Source: Ornithodoros turicata (Eukaryota; Arthropoda; Arachnida; Ixodida; Argasidae). Taken from it: DNA of 64,000 nucleotides. The notes below the pieces were generated by a model. It made no database searches, was not told the DNA's origin, and was given only the letters and a program-made list of their open reading frames with translations. Both the position numbers and the translations under genes were made by a program. Positions 53,963 through 64,000 of this stretch are shown piece by piece (positions within the stretch are counted from its first letter, which is position 1; every line of letters starts with the position of its first letter). The stretch spans positions 21,498,550 to 21,562,549 of the forward strand of contig NC_088201.1 in the NCBI RefSeq assembly GCF_037126465.1, read 5' to 3'.

Positions 53963-55306
53963 AGTGAGTGCTTGAAGTACCAAGTCCTAAAGTACAACTT
54001 TAAGTATATTTATGAGTACTTTGACCTAAGTGTAAGTACTTTCAAATTGTACACTTTGTACCGCACTTTAAGTACATTTGCTCGGTACATTTCCGCCAAG
54101 TACTCATACAGGTACCCAACAGGAAAAAAAACAGAGAAAAATGATAATTTTGTTGACAGACTTGAAATGTTGATGGGCCAGAACAACTACTACTTTGGTA
54201 TTCTTCAACTGTTCGAAGTCTGGAACACGAAAATACGCACACACGCTATGCACTGAGATAGGCACTGTGGACCGTGCTAGTGGTAATTTGTGTTTGAATC
54301 TCCTACGCGTTCATAAGACTTCATTTTATTGCTCTGTTACACTGCTCTTTTTAGTTTACAGTGCAATAACTATACTATTTCGCAATGCGCGATTGGTTTT
54401 TAATGCATGATGAATGAAAAAGAGAGATAGCAGAATGTACATGCTTGGGTTTCGCATTTTGATGTTTTGCCGTTTTTGTACGCTAACATACACTCTTAAA
54501 AATGAACTTCACCGCATAGCACGCTCCTAGCCAACCAACATCTCGAATGATATCGTTACATGCCCTGATTTGTTGAAAACGGGGGGCGTACGCCTCTTTT
54601 GCGACAATTATGAACAGCATAAGTGTCACAAAAATGGCGTACGCCCCCCGTTTTCAACAAATCAGGGCAGATATCGATATCATTCGATATGATGGTTGGC
54701 TAGGACCGTGCTATACGGTGAAGTTCATTTTTAAGAGTGTAGAGCATTTCGTTGCAAATAACAAAGACACAAAAGAGGCTTTGCATTGCGCTTCCTGTTC
54801 TTTTATGAGTTTCTTTTTTTAGGCAACGTGTGATATGTCAATAGGCAGCGTGCAGTGGTGGGAAATTTACAATTCCGATATGTTAGCGTGTGTCTTCGTT
54901 TGTTTAAAACGTGACTCCTTGGTTCATATTATACCCAGGGAGTAGCACTAGAGTGTTGTGCACTAGGAACATTGAGAAAGAATACTTTGCACTGACTTAG
55001 CTGATTGCTTGTGTGCGTTTAAATGCAAATTATTCCGTCTGTTTTATTTCCTATTCATGAGTAAGCAGTGAATTGTCCATGCTTCGTAGCAAGCATATGC
55101 TAAAATGCCAATGAAAATCGCTTTGTCAATTTTCGTCGCCACTGAAGAGTGGAAACTATACAAACTACAATGTACCTTACGAGTACTTTGTCTTTACTCG
55201 AAGTACATTCGCAATATGGTACTTTGTAGTGTACTTCCAGCAACAATGATGCCAGGTACTTGGTACTTTACTTTAGGTACACTTTTGAGGTACATTGCCC
55301 ATCACT
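53963..55306. mobile_element. hAT-like element rich in AGTACTTTAAGTAC, split by a MITE
   Basis: Both termini (about 150 bp each) are packed with AGTACTT/AAGTACA motifs. The right end, read inverted, is GATGGGCAATGTACCTC. ACTAAAAC (left) and ACTAAGAC (right) may be an 8 bp duplication with one mismatch. Motif-rich subterminal regions and an 8 bp duplication fit hAT. No transposase is recognised. Confidence 0.6.
54491..54739. mobile_element. Palindromic MITE, family M1 (copy K)
   Basis: A complete 249 bp copy flanked by TA (54489-54490, 54740-54741), inside the hAT-like element. Confidence 0.9.
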
Positions 55307-55427
55307 AAGACTTCTTTTGATTCTCTATTTTATCTTGTCTTTTATTTTTATCTTTTCTGCCATCAAACCAAAGACCATCAACAAAACCAAGTTTCTTTTT
55401 ATCTTGGTTGGGCAGTTACGACGAAAC

Positions 55428-55616
55428 AGTTCGAGCATGTGGCTTTTCGATGAGTCTTCTGGCGGGAACGTCCTTACGGTTCAGGTTAACTCTGAACAGA
55501 GAGCATACTGGTACACAGTTGAGCAAGAGGCCAGATGTAACTTCTGTCCTACACTGTTGCCTTTGGTGCCAAGTTTTGTGGTGATGTTTTCATCTATTCC
55601 ATTTCAAAGTGTATAA
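55428..55616 (+). CDS. Weak exon candidate
   Basis: The acceptor TTTCTTTTTATCTTGGTTGGGCAG is followed by an open frame beginning LRRNSSSMWLFDESSGGNVL to a stop at 55614-55616. The acceptor is good, but no partner or motif is found. Confidence 0.2.
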   Translation, partial: SSSMWLFDESSGGNVLTVQVNSEQRAYWYTVEQEARCNFCPTLLPLVPSFVVMFSSIPFQSV

Positions 55617-56690
55617 TTTGTGTAGTTTCCCTTTCTTCTTTTCTGAATAACGCGTCCTGGAGTAGCCAGTCCCGGGTGGCTTGGGACTAACATCTCCACT
55701 TTTTCTTTTAGAAATCGAATCAAATCAACTTTTACCTGGCGCGTGTGCAGAATAATCCTTTTCTTCATTCATTATAAAGAAGCCTAAGCGTGGGCTATAC
55801 CAACAAGGACGAACACAATACCTAGACCAAGACAAGCGTTCGTCCTTTTTCTTGTAGCCCACCACCAAAGTTCTGCATCGTGGACAATTTGTTATACTTG
55901 GTACCCGCATATCGGCCGTTCGCCAATGCGTGTGCTATATGCTTCGCTTATTTTGACGTTCATATCTGTACGAGTGCCACCCATGGACCAACATTGTATA
56001 CCTAGCACGAGCATTTTATATAGGACTCCTGGCGTGATCCTGACGGAGGCTTTAGGTCAGGTGCCCAAGAGGAAGTAATTAAGGAAGTTGTGGGTAGGCG
56101 GCAAGAATTGAATTCTGGTGAGCTCCATGCCACCAGATATAAGGAGGAGATAGGGGAATCTAAAAATAACGACCGGACCTGCCTGTGAACGGCTCTCGAC
56201 GCCGGTAACAGGACGTCCGTCTAGGCGATCGAAAACGAGACCACCGGAATAGCCAGGCCATCCTCTTCACTCTCGCTCCAGGTCACTTTTTCGTATGTAC
56301 ATGAATGAGGCGAAAATAGCCGAACGAAAGCGCAAGACTTGCTGTACAAGCCTACCGTTCAACAGCTGATGATGACGGGTTGGTGCTTTGAGGCGCATGG
56401 TCTACTAGGCCATGATGCAAGAACATGAGACGGTTGGCTGAGTTAAATAAGAACTGTCTGCTGCTTACGACGCTGGAACAGCCACGCTAAAAAGCTGAAA
56501 ACGTGATGGCGCACCGAGATTAGGTAGGATAGCACCCAATAGATATACAAAACGGCAGGTCCTTCAAATAGCCTATGACCATGAAAAGTTTGAAAGCACA
56601 AAGTTGTCGCATATTTAAATGAGTCACATTATGCCGTTTCCGCGTTCGTTGTGCCGTTCCATTGCCCAGCATCTCGCCCCCCCCCCCCAT
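55617..56690. other. Spacer with one hairpin
   Basis: GGACGAACACAATACC... pairs with ...CGTTCGTCC and GGGCTATACC with TTGTAGCCCA at about 55792-55862. Nothing else is recognised. Confidence 0.4.
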
Positions 56691-56770
56691 ATGGTGGCAT
56701 ATTGTTCCTGGGAGGTGAAATAATGTGTCCTGGGTCGACTTCACAGGGAACTGTGCGGACATCTACACAG
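56690..56770 (-). mobile_element. Diverged SINE S1 body fragment
   Basis: GTCCTGGGTCGACTTCACAG and GGAACTGTGCGGACAT correspond to GTCCTGGGCCGACTTCAGGG and GGAATTGTGCCGACAT of S1 in minus orientation. Confidence 0.5.
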
Positions 56771-59700
56771 CACACCGTACCGGGATCAAAATCTGGTTCA
56801 CGTCCTAGTCCCGTTCTATCCAGACGACTCAGCCAGAGGAGCTGGTTCACGCTCCAATGGCCAAGAGCCAAATGGGGATGAAGAAAGCTGCGACGGATGC
56901 AATCTCCAGTTGGGGACGTAACTTTAGCTTTACAACTACACATCGAAACAAGTCAAAATGTCAAAAAGCATGTAGATACGCTTTCCGTGCCGCTATCCGT
57001 TCGTCGCCGAGAAGAATACACAACTCGATATGAAACTAATTGACTATCTGAAAATTGATAATTCTTGGCTTTACGTCGTGAGGAACGCCACAGTGGTGGG
57101 TCTGTGGATTGATTTTGCTCACCTGAGAGTTCTTTAACTTGCGCCCAAGTCTCAGTACAATGCACACCATATTTAACGTCCCTCGTGGAAGACGGTTGTC
57201 TAAGCAACTTGTACCCTGCCACCAGCTAACTGACAGGTAAACAATACATGGCACTGCCCCAAAAATCTCCGCCACCATTTATCATCAGGACTGACACATA
57301 CAGCCCGCGTCAGAACAAAACCAAAAGTCACGGCAACACACTGCGACTGATTATGGGAAATCCGTTGCAGTGTGTTGACACACGCGTACGTTTCTTGAAA
57401 GCACAAATTTACGAACTAAGAGAGCACCGCGCAAATATAACTGAAGCCTGCTGTACCTGTATCAACATGGTCCCTTGCCGGATGAACACCGCACGGTGTT
57501 TCCTGAACGACGGTCTAGTTACAACTGTTTCCCAAGAAAAATCTCCGCGTTATTTAAGACAATCGCACTTCCGCTGGTTCCGGACTTAAAGTCTGCGCAA
57601 CATACAAGCATGTCTGCAAGGACGGCGTGTGAGCGGCCGACACACGCTATCGTCCATCCATCTCTCAAAACACTGATCCACAACGTAGCCGCTGACGTTG
57701 GGTATTGAAGATCAGATCGCCAGAATCACTTTCTCCCGTTCTGTTGCTTAATGTTGCCTCGACCGAAGCCGTACGGTTGTGAAACTTCATTGTCGATTCT
57801 TGGTCGTGACGTATGACGGTCCCATATTAGGAAGTAACGGTATAGACCCGCAATTTCAAAACGACTGGACTCTCAAATGAACACTACCAGAATCCTGGGG
57901 GCATCCTGAGAGCAAGAACGCACAGAATTCATAACGAAGAATCAGAACCGTCACAAGGAAACGGAAGAGGAAATACAATAAGATATTGTGTCCTTATCCC
58001 CTGACATGCTTAGTATACGCGAGTTGCCGCAGTGAGTTGGGTAAGGTGGGGCAAGATGAGACAGAAATTTGCAATTGGACATTAATTTTTCAGTTTTCCT
58101 GTTTTTCAAAAAAACTAGCAATGGGCGCGTTCGGGATCAGAGCGCTTTCGACCTATAAATGCAGAACGACGAGGCCGGTGTAAGGTAAAGGCAGAACAAG
58201 AAATTCAAAAATGCGTGGTAATGAACAATACAAATTAGTTTTTCCAGTCGAAGCAGACAAAGTAAAGCCCGTGGGTCCCTGCGCAATCCCCGTGAGCCCA
58301 CCGCCCACATGCTGTGCAATGAAACCACACAGAACCTGGTGCTGTTTTGCTCCTCCGTCCTTTGCAGACAAGGCACCGCCAGTCTGACGTGTCGCTGGTC
58401 GCTCGCTTTTGCGTGCGCTTCTGCTTTGCTGAAAATACCCTAGGAAACAGGAAAATTTGCTGGAAATTCCTAGGCAATATAAAAAAAAAAAGAAGAAATA
58501 TCTCAAGAGCAAGCATGAAGTCACCTAATAGTTGACATATCCGTTTCTAAATTACATTAAATTGTTGCGTCTTCCCCCGTGCGTATCATTATTTTTTCTG
58601 TTGAACACCGGAAAACGAAGAGTGTCCATATTTTGCATGTATCTAGACGAATGAATAAAGGAATAGAATGTGGGCTTACATGGACAGGATAAGCCTGGTA
58701 AACGCTGCTGCACAGACGACAAGAAAAAGGACTACAGGAAATCGCGCCTTTTTGTCGGGTCTTTACATTCCAGGCAGAAGTAACCGATTTTTTTTCTCTT
58801 CAACGCATACACGAATCCAGACAATTAGCATATGCAATAAAGGGGGGATATATGTTGATTAAGAAAAAAGAAAGGCATGCAGAGTTACCTGTGAGTAAAG
58901 TTTCAAGTGTATGGATGGAGCAACGCGTCTCTGAGACATGCGGCGTCGAGCAAAAAATGTCGCGTCTTGCCCCAGCTCACCCTACATGTACGGACGGACA
59001 CTACAACATTCCCTGCGTTCCATCATTCACAACAGCGGACTCAAGAGTACACATATAATAATAATAATAATAATATATGCAGCCTAACTATAGTATCTAC
59101 TATACACCTACACGGAAGTATTGTGACTCCAATATTTTCCTCGTAACAGCGATGTTCCTCATGAGCGCAGTCGACGATGAAAGTCCACCTAAAATGCAGC
59201 TTTGTTGGCATAAGCCGTTGTGTATGGTATGACAGCAGGAAATAGTCGCTACCGGCAGCACAAAAGCCTTACAGACGAAACGATACCCGATCACCACTCC
59301 AATGTGATGTAATCCTTTGGAAACCATCCAGGCAGAAGCACGTTTGTAGCAGCTGTAACCACGGAAACAAGAAGACTTCAACCACTCGTAGTCACAGACT
59401 TTGTGTTTGAAATCGTCTGCGGGGATTTGTTGTAACAGACGACACTGATTGGCTTTATATGTTACTCTTAGCGAAAGGGGGAGAAGATACATCGAGCAGG
59501 CCTTCTGGAGGCTTGATGGTATTAGAGCGCGCCGTCCTCCCTTGCCGCATGCAAGGTGATTTTTTTAGCATGGAGAAGACTGACAACCGTGGATCCTGTT
59601 TGTGATTGCCAAGATGCAGCAAGGTAGTTCGAAGCAATGCACTTTAAAAATTATTCGAAAATCACCACGATAACGTTCGTCAACAGCGCGGCATTCTCAC

Positions 59701-60234
59701 GACCAGGCCTGCGCGTAGCTGGCTAGCACATTGCACTAAAGGGCTGAGTCGGCAACACCAGCGTGCATATACAATCAACGGGCTCTGCTTTTGGGTCTCC
59801 GGCGAGTTCGGAAACCGTCATCAACCGCATCCATTTCGTTTGTAGCACCCTTTGTCATGGTCGTGGTACCATGATACCCGTCTTACCGCCTTCAGCGTAG
59901 TGTCGGCGGGAAGGGGGGGGGGGGGTGACAGCAGTCTCAGGGTTATTACCATGTATATTCATATAGAATATAGAAGACGTAAGCAAGCGAACTGCATGGT
60001 ATAAATAAGGTAGCATCCCCTTGAGTCTGAAAAGGGTCCTGCTGTGTTTGCCTTCCTTGCCGCTTTGTCCTCGTTCCCAAACTCCTCGCACTCAAGGAGA
60101 TGCAACCTTCCTCATATAACATATGTTCGTATCAGAAAATTGGAAGGGGAGATACTGAAAAGATCTGCACCAAAGAAGTGTGCAAGCATCAGTCTCATGC
60201 TCCCTACACATTGTGATCGAATAAACTACACCAG
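56771..60234. other. Mostly unassigned stretch
   Basis: No transposon is recognised over about 3.4 kb. A minus-strand frame near 57222-57115 is followed by a good donor (CTCTCAGGTGAGC) but its acceptor is unclear. An (ATA)n run lies at 59056-59077 and a G run at 59917-59931. It could contain introns of the + strand gene ending at 60600. Confidence 0.35.
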
Positions 60235-60236
60235 TA

Positions 60237-60389
60237 CCCAAGCAGCACAATGTACTGAAAGTCGAGTGCAATAGGGGTGGACGGTATGTGTCTTATCGAT
60301 GTTCCTTAGTTTCAGGAGTCTGTTCAAGGCCTTCCACCTACCCGTCCACCCCTATTGCACTCGACTTCCAGTACATTTTGCTGCTTGGG
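60237..60389. mobile_element. Palindromic MITE, family M2 (copy 3)
   Basis: A 153 bp copy in the opposite loop orientation to copy 1, with TA on both sides (60235-60236, 60390-60391). Confidence 0.9.
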
Positions 60390-60524
60390 TATAATTGTAA
60401 GCGTGCTTGTGACACTGAAAATTTGAGTTACTCTAAGATGATTCACAGTTGTTCTTTTGTATCTAATCTCGTTTCCTCTCTCTCCCCTCTCGTCTTCTTT
60501 GAGTCTTTTTCGCCCCTTGTGTAG

Positions 60525-60600
60525 AAAGCAAACGCCCGATGACATATGGAGAGCTTTCGAAAATCTATTCGACAAGGAAGTGGAAGAAGTGGAGCTGTAG
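60525..60600 (+). CDS. Short terminal exon with strong acceptor
   Basis: A long pyrimidine tract (TCCTCTCTCTCCCCTCTCGT, TTTTTCGCCCCTTGTGTAG) ends at 60524. The exon supplies one base of a codon, then 24 codons to TAG at 60598-60600: KQTPDDIWRAFENLFDKEVE then EVEL. The very acidic, helical-looking end is protein-like and no repeat is involved. Upstream exons of this + strand gene were not found. Confidence 0.4.
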
Positions 60601-60983
60601 GGAGATATGGACACCGGATTACATCTCACCGTTAACTGTTCCCGCAGCTGGAGATTGTTTGATAACCTTGATCGTGGTCTGAGCAGCTTTAGCTTTGCTT
60701 CTGCTTTTTATTTCTTTGAATATTACGTCGGGTTATGTCACGATACTATGTGATGTTCTCCTAAAGTCGCCTACAAAGCGAACAAGTCCTCGTGCTTACC
60801 GCGGAGCGCAGCTATCGTTGCCTATCCTTACCGGTGTCAGCAAGAGTTACGAACACGTAATAACAGAAAGAAAGAAGAAGGAAGCCATTGAAAAGGTTAG
60901 CCAGACGTGTCAGTGTCGAAATGATCTGTTTATTCTTCAGAAACTTTAAAGCCGTTTGGCGAATTCAACAGCAATTCTGTGCG

Positions 60984-61085
60984 TTCTAAAAGCATAACTT
61001 CGCCAGTAACATGCCCTGCGCCGACTGATAAAGTTATCGCTTCTGATTTGAAGATAGAGCGGGGCGTACGCCTACCCAGGCTTGT
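60984..61085. mobile_element. MITE family M1, half copy (M)
   Basis: TCTAAAAGCATAACTTCGCC to GGGGCGTACGCC covers only the left arm of subfamily b. Confidence 0.55.
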
Positions 61086-61530
61086 GGCAACGGCAAACTG
61101 CCTCCAACACTACCATGTCTGTGGTGCTAACGCGCTAGCATAACGCCGATAAACTTTTGTACGGTTGCAGATAGGATTACTACGTAACCTTATCCGAATC
61201 AACCTCGTCTCTATCCCAATCAGTTAATGATAACGTGTTAGATATAACGCACTCGGCTGATAGTACAGACTATGGTTGAAGTCGATGACGCACTCCGGTT
61301 CATCTTCTGTTTCATCGCTGGTGTTGGCTAGACAGTGGCTTACAGCAATCGGATTAAAGACAATGACAATTCTGGCAATGCTTCAAGGCCCCCTGTTTTA
61401 AAGTGGAATCCAGGCGGTCCATTCATACAGTGCGTTCGGTTTGCGTTGTTTGGCTTCTCCGTGAGGCGAGCTATGCTGTCTGTGTGTTGTGTCCTCAGAC
61501 ACTCGAACGTAAACGCCGCCACAGTTTACC

Positions 61531-61556
61531 GTGAAGTCGGCCCAGGACGCAGGGTC
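61531..61556 (+). mobile_element. SINE S1 body relic
   Basis: CGTGAAGTCGGCCCAGGACG is identical in core to the S1 body; the neighbouring sequence is diverged. Confidence 0.4.
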
Positions 61557-61880
61557 CTCCGAGCTACATGTCAGACTTCTCGGCACAAACACGCAACCAT
61601 TCAACCAACCGTGCGGGGAGGATAATTGTCCGTCTGGCGGATTAGCTCGTACTTCCTGAACCTGGGGACTGAAAGAAGCATTTAGGCGCTGCGTTCCACG
61701 AACAGTCTGGAAGGAGAGAACGCGTGCGGTGTATTCCGGCTATGTTCCTCTGAGACATTCGAATGCTCCATGCATCGACGAATATCAACCCGATTTTGCA
61801 GAAACTTTCGTGTGCCTCTTTACGTCTCGCGGTATTCACTGAGTGCTGTATCAACGTTTCGTAGCTGATCTGTGTGCCAG

Positions 61881-62071
61881 AGGCTCCGAATATCGAATCG
61901 TCACCTCCTTGCTCCACATTTAATGCGCACCAACCGAGCGGGGGTCATTGCAAGCAACTCGCTGTCAAGGAAAGTGAGAAGGAGCCTTGGAAATTCGCGG
62001 ACAGGATGCCGTGCCCCACTCTAGAAGACACGCGCGTACGTGGTACTGATCAAGCAAGCGTGACCGGCTAG
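61881..62071 (+). CDS. Possible terminal exon
   Basis: The acceptor TTTCGTAGCTGATCTGTGTGCCAG ends at 61880. Two bases then 63 codons run to TAG at 62071. The product is hydrophilic (APNIESSPPCSTFNAHQPSG, then VKESEKEPWKFADRM) and ends QASVTG. Composition is protein-like and repeat-free. A minus-strand frame overlaps (61642-61917), so strand is not certain. Confidence 0.3.
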
Positions 62072-64000
62072 CGTTTTTGTCAACTCGTCACCTCTTCGTC
62101 GTTCCATATTCGCAGGCAGGTATCATCTGCTCAAACAGTCGAATGTACCAAGTTCGCAGCGGAGAAAATAACTGATAGCTGTAGGTTCGGTGGGCAAGAT
62201 ATTCAGACAGCTCGAAGTGTTGACGTTCTCAAATGACAACGAAGAGTGGAAAACAGTACCAGTCCCCAACCTTACTCCGGGTCATGGACATGCATCACTG
62301 TTCTCGACGTTCGTCAAACATCCGCTCTCAACAGTACGGGACGTTGCACGCCCGTCACTGAGTGCCAGCCACAGCAAACACTCCGTTTGAAGGCCGGTTA
62401 CCGAGACGATAGCAAACGTCGAACGCCTTTAGTTATAAAGCCACGCTCTCGTAGACACTCAGAAAATGCGCACACGCAAAACAATATTCAAAAATAGTTC
62501 ACGAGAAAATTTGGGAGTGTCTTTGCAAATGCTTTTGTTCGGCCATGCTTGTTCGAAAACGTGTTAGGACGTTGGCCAGCCTGCTTCAGGCACTCCACGC
62601 TCCAACGTGGTTTATCAACAAAATTGGGTATACAGCACGGCTTACCCATAAGTCACGTCATGTTTAGCTTACTTGGGTCTGCAGTACGCATAAGCTAATA
62701 TAATGAATACGTGCGTGTGATTTTAATGGGAGTAGCAGGTCCAAGTTTGTATATGTAACAACATTTTTTCTCCCTCTTTCTAGGTGCCACGTGGTATTGC
62801 AAATAAGATCAAAAATATTCCCGGGATAAATAGTTCCATGTTGCAAAACTAGTCATGTGTCCGTGCATCGTGCTGTCAGTGTATTTGCGTACACGCCGTC
62901 TGCCGCGAGGGACACTAAATACGGTGTGCTGAGCTTTCAATGCACGTTAAAGAACACTCAGGTGGGCAAAAGTAATGCACAAACCGACCACTGTGGCGTC
63001 GCTCATGATGATAGTTATCTCACGGCGTAAAGCCACGAATTAACATCATTATCATTGCTTAGAAATGTCACAAGTCCTTCTGCAGTGTCGGCAATTCCCT
63101 GTTAAAGCAACAATTCTGCGCAGAAAGCCCTCAAGAGCTCGAAAGTCGAGGAGCTTTTACAAAAAAAAAAAGGAGTCTTGTACCAGGAAAACGGTGGTGG
63201 TAGGGGGAAAATATGGGAATGACGTCTCCACACAAGGGGTCGCTACTCAAGGTCAAATGCAGCATGTTCCCGCACACGCGCGCAAACAACGAAACAACGC
63301 GAAACTGCCTAGAGTCCCCTTGAGTTCCTCGAAGTTTAGTAAACGAGACAGTCAATCCATACCGTAAATTTCTTTCCCATTACTGCGCAAACAGAAACCC
63401 ACAGTGTGATGTAATGATGAATATTGTTGGTATACACGTGCTGATTCCTCCTATTCCTTTTGTCTGATTTGCATTGGGAATTTTTGATCTCGTCATTACG
63501 CACTTAACTGCGTCCCTATTTCGGCAGTCCTAACGTCTCCATCTTTTTATATTTTGCTAATCTAATGTAATCTGGCAGAACCTTTACTGGCCTGATTTCC
63601 GAAGAAGCACGTTAGACTCTGACTGTTGCACAACTGAGCGAATACACATACTTTTGGTAACGAAGAATAATTTTTAAGCCGTCGCAACTCCCAAGTTGGA
63701 GCTTGAGGGACATACAGCATTATCGAACGTCCAGCTGTTCCACCATACAAAAACACTAAAGAACCGTTGTTGGAGGCCCGGGGGCCTGTGCACGTGGTCG
63801 GTGTCCCTGCATCGGCCTCGGGCCGCACCTGTCCCACTGATAGAGCTCTACCGCTCTATCCACAACCCCGAGAAACACCCTATAAAACGACGCGTCACCG
63901 CGAGAAAAGCGTTGCCAACGAGGGTGCAGGAAGGAATGGTTTCACGATGCATGACCCAAATTATGGTCGTGGTGACGGCAACGCAACAGTAAGTGAAAGT
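62072..64000. other. Right-edge stretch without firm features
   Basis: Frames at 62190-62390, 63065-63367 and 63696-63992 (+) have plausible composition but weak or absent splice signals. No transposon is recognised. Confidence 0.35.

Noticed and set aside
46922..54822. Several overlapping frames encode the same peptide around IRDDGWLGACYAVKFIFKSV
   Set aside because: They are translations of the palindromic MITE M1 in different copies and strands; the recurrence comes from the DNA repeat, not from a protein family.
50332..55000. CRISPR-like array of repeats
   Set aside because: The repeats are 250 bp palindromic transposons at irregular spacing in a eukaryotic context.
57115..57222. Minus-strand exon with donor CTCTCAGGTGAGC
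   Set aside because: The donor is good but two frames are equally open and no acceptor with a pyrimidine tract was found.
63065..63992. Two basic plus-strand frames at the right edge
   Set aside because: No convincing acceptor; GTAAGT near 63989 could be a donor but the exon start cannot be placed.

Overview
This is a eukaryotic nuclear window and most likely arthropod. It looks intergenic to intronic: coding density is low, introns carry GT/AG signals, polyA signals are present, and DNA transposons, non-LTR retrotransposons (LINEs) and tRNA-derived SINEs are dense. The repeat style (palindromic MITEs with short loops, tRNA-head SINEs, I-type LINEs with poly-C or (GTT)n tails) resembles chelicerate, in particular tick, genomes. 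That placement is from memory of style only and is moderate to weak. There is no bacterial operon structure, no rRNA and no CRISPR.

Likely host-gene pieces are few. (1) A 3'-terminal exon runs in from the left edge (1-399, +) and is followed by an AATAAA signal. (2) A small single-pass membrane protein lies at 15283-15759 (-), whole in one coding exon with a splice acceptor 11 nt before its ATG. (3) A terminal exon with two membrane segments lies at 30477-30891 (-). (4) A minus-strand gene has an internal exon at 37185-37718 and a terminal exon at 33988-34290, both phase 0, with a 2.9 kb intron full of transposons. (5) Weaker exon candidates lie at 25730-25991 (-), 27051-27236 (-, beside a CpG-rich stretch), 40550-41023 (-), 55428-55616 (+), 60525-60600 (+) and 61881-62071 (+). 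No exon could be assigned to a named family.

Layout. 0-7 kb: gene end, a 153 bp MITE, a LINE 3' end, two SINEs and a CCAGT-rich minisatellite. 7.5-11.3 kb: a decayed 3.8 kb minus-strand LINE with gag-like zinc knuckles, endonuclease, reverse transcriptase and RNase H. 11.3-13.8 kb: a Ty3/gypsy pol fragment split by a MITE that is itself split by two LINE insertions. 14-22 kb: mostly unique sequence with the membrane-protein gene. 22-25.6 kb: foldback transposon and a second LINE family. 25.7-38 kb: host exons alternating with pogo-like, hAT-like and mariner elements. 39-55 kb: a field of about ten copies of one palindromic MITE family, a pogo element with transposase remains, a LINE ORF1 fragment and hAT-like elements. 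55-64 kb: sparse repeats and two candidate terminal exons.

The most informative content is the transposon archaeology. Clean target-site duplications (TSDs) allow insertion order to be read. They expose LINE insertions as short as 36 and 43 bp, a SINE body joined to different tRNA heads, and a SINE body fused to a LINE tail. I did not find a convincing new cellular system. Everything here is from reading by eye; no alignment or database search was run.
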